Source: Rugamonas aquatica (lineage in GTDB: Bacteria; Pseudomonadota; Gammaproteobacteria; Burkholderiales; Burkholderiaceae_D). From it: DNA of 64,000 nucleotides. Positions 62,776-64,000 of the stretch are shown here, piece by piece. Position numbers and translations under genes: made by a program. How positions within the stretch are numbered: the stretch's first letter is position 1; the number at the start of each line of letters is the position of its first letter. Location: the NCBI RefSeq assembly GCF_009380215.1, contig NZ_WHUG01000013.1, positions 1 to 64,000 on the forward strand, in the 5' to 3' direction. The notes beneath the pieces are model-generated. The model was not told the origin of the DNA, ran no database searches, and saw only the letters and a list, made by a program, of their open reading frames with translations.

Positions 62776-62797
62776 TCGTTAACCGTGAAAACAAAAA

Positions 62798-62831
62798 CCG
62801 CAAAACAAAACCGCCCGGAAATACGGGCGGT
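62798..62831 (-). terminator. Rho-independent terminator after the Tim44-like gene
   Basis: On the minus strand ACCGCCCG (62831-62824) pairs with CGGGCGGT (62817-62810) around a 6-base loop and is followed by TTTTGTTTTG. The 8-bp G/C-rich stem plus T-run is a strong terminator. ubiJ starts 22 bp further on, so ubiJ-ubiB must have its own promoter or depend on read-through. Confidence 0.8.
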
Positions 62832-62866
62832 CTCGCAATCTTACCAGTTACCAGCTTGCCTCGCCG

Positions 62867-63784
62867 TTACGCGAGCTGTTGAATGCCGGCCAGCAGCCAG
62901 CCCGAGGCGCCGGAGACAGGCTTGGACAGGTTCCAGACCTCGTTGAACGGCTCGGCCAGCGCATCCGGCGCAGGCTTGATGGTGCCGGTGAACTTGACGC
63001 TGGCGAGGTAATCGCTGTCGCTGGTTTCGATGCCCAGCAGCTCGGCTTCGATGGTGACGACGTCGGTGTAATCCTTTTGCGCGCCGCGCTCGGTGATCTG
63101 CATCTTCAGCTCGGCAAACACTTCAGGGGTGGTGAATTCGCGGATGTCGGCCGAATCGCCCTTGTCCCAGGCCGCTTGCAGGCGGATGAAGTTGCTCTTG
63201 GCCACGCGCAGGAAGGATGGCGCGTCGAAGTCGGCCGGCACGCCCCAAGGCGTGTGGGCGACCGGAGCAGGCTGGGCATAAGACTGCTGCTCAGCTTGCA
63301 GGCGCGAACCGATTTCCGGCGTGCCGCTGGCTGGCGGCATCGGGTAGACGTTGTTGCCGCCAAACGCGGCCGGCGCCGCGGCGGCAGGCTGCGAGCGGCT
63401 GCGGATCAGGCGGATAACGAAGAACACCGCGCCGGCCAGCAGCGCCAGCATAATCAGCGAACCGAACATGCCGCCCATCGCGCCGCTCAGACCGAAGTGC
63501 GAGAACAGCGCGCCGATACCCAGGCCCAGCAGTGCGCCGCCCAGGATGCCCTTCCACGGGCTGGCCGGTTTAGGTGGAATCGCGGCCGGCGGAGCGGCCG
63601 GCGTTGGCGCGGCCTGGCGCGGCGCGGCAGGCGCAGGCGCGGCGGCCGGGGGCATGCGGTTGACGCTTTGCGACTGACGTCCGATCGAACGGCCGCCGCC
63701 CATCGGACGGGCCAGGGCCTCGCCCAGCATCGACAGTGCGGAGACGGCCAGTACGGTGCCGATCAGGATTTTCTTGATGTTCAT
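62867..63784 (-). CDS. Tim44-domain membrane protein
   Basis: A 305-residue protein with a signal-anchor-like N-terminus (MNIKKILIGTVLAVSALSML), a Pro/Ala-rich linker, two glycine-rich membrane helices (ILGGALLGLGIGALFSHFGL and LIMLALLAGAVFFVIRLI) and a C-terminal Tim44-like (NTF2-type) domain with FLRVAKSNFIRLQAAWDKGD and VTIEAELLGIETSDSDYLAS. AGGAAC precedes the ATG at 63784. Function of the bacterial family is unknown. Adjacent to ubiE and ubiJ/ubiB in many betaproteobacteria. Confidence 0.88.
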   Translation of the reverse strand: MNIKKILIGTVLAVSALSMLGEALARPMGGGRSIGRQSQSVNRMPPAAAPAPAAPRQAAPTPAAPPAAIPPKPASPWKGILGGALLGLGIGALFSHFGLSGAMGGMFGSLIMLALLAGAVFFVIRLIRSRSQPAAAAPAAFGGNNVYPMPPASGTPEIGSRLQAEQQSYAQPAPVAHTPWGVPADFDAPSFLRVAKSNFIRLQAAWDKGDSADIREFTTPEVFAELKMQITERGAQKDYTDVVTIEAELLGIETSDSDYLASVKFTGTIKPAPDALAEPFNEVWNLSKPVSGASGWLLAGIQQLA

Positions 63785-63807
63785 GATGTTCCTATCACTA
63801 CAGTTGA

Positions 63808-64000
63808 CTACAGTTTGATACCGGTGTGTAAAGCGGCCACACCTGCCGTCAGGTTGTAATACGTTACGCGTTCCAGGCCCGCCTCTTCCATCATGGTCTT
63901 CAGCGTTTCCTGGTCCGGGTGCATGCGGATCGATTCGGCCAGATAGCGGTAGCTTTCGGCGTCGCCGGCGATCTTCTGGCCCATCCACGGCAAGATCTTG
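63808..64000 (-). CDS. ubiE: UbiE methyltransferase, C-terminal fragment
   Basis: The last 63 residues of ubiquinone/menaquinone biosynthesis C-methyltransferase UbiE; the remainder is beyond the window. The conserved end is present: LAESIRMHPDQETLKTMMEE, AGLERVTYYNLTAGVAALHT, GIKL. It methylates the quinone ring. The stop lies 23 bp ahead of the Tim44-like start, consistent with one transcript. Confidence 0.93.
   Translation of the reverse strand, partial: KILPWMGQKIAGDAESYRYLAESIRMHPDQETLKTMMEEAGLERVTYYNLTAGVAALHTGIKL

Overview
The window is high-GC bacterial chromosome. Gene content and protein style (VPEP-type sorting tag, Csu-like fimbriae, DUF502/FmdB/AspS/NudB and UbiE/UbiJ/UbiB clusters, UbiE-Tim44 neighbourhood) suggest a betaproteobacterium of the Oxalobacteraceae, close to Massilia, Duganella or Janthinobacterium. 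This is inferred from protein resemblance only; no rRNA or tRNA gene was seen.

Region 1 (1-26.6 kb) holds envelope, adhesion and signalling genes. It contains the tail of an anti-sigma factor, an HxlR regulator, a Csu-type chaperone-usher fimbrial locus (two near-identical spore-coat-U pilins, chaperone, usher, two-domain tip protein) next to a REC-AraC response regulator, a chemotaxis receptor, a TonB receptor beside a PnuC transporter, an M48 peptidase fused to a pilin-like domain, and a hybrid histidine kinase. Two further two-component pairs follow (LytS/LytTR type; NarL type with a MipA/OmpV porin), then an esterase lipoprotein and a PEP-CTERM protein. A 107-nt non-coding element is present twice in the fimbrial locus.

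Region 2 (about 26.6-43.9 kb) is an accessory island and the most interesting part. It starts at a decayed GH127 glycosidase. Its core is an R-body locus of seven RebB-family genes (six full length, one short) at 32970-35581. Downstream on the same strand lie two uncharacterised proteins, a PI-PLC-like phospholipase, an Rz-like inner-membrane spanin, an Rz1-like lipoprotein, a secreted GH25 lysozyme and a PD-(D/E)XK-like protein. Upstream are a regulator that joins a degenerate sigma-54-activator-like ATPase domain to an AraC DNA-binding domain, a 437-residue unknown protein, a 1104-residue winged-helix/STAND-NTPase/transmembrane/TPR protein, a small unknown protein and a TolB-like winged-helix regulator. 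A pair of 15-bp direct repeats spaced exactly 21 bp lies between the AraC-type regulator gene and the first reb gene. My working model is a tightly regulated R-body system with its own lysis module, so producing cells could lyse and release R-bodies together with a membrane-active enzyme. The module is seen in the sequence; its function is inferred.

Region 3 (44-64 kb) is conserved metabolism. It has a TetR-controlled fatty-acid beta-oxidation operon (acyl-CoA dehydrogenase, FadN-like fused hydroxyacyl-CoA dehydrogenase/enoyl hydratase, hotdog thioesterase, thiolase, enoyl-CoA hydratase) with two palindromes that may be operators. Next come Hsp15, ClsB, an EEP-family nuclease/phosphatase, an RTX-type M10 metallopeptidase with a DUF4214 tail, the fmdB-DUF502-aspS-nudB cluster, and a ubiquinone cluster (ubiE end, Tim44-like, ubiJ, ubiB, methyltransferase).
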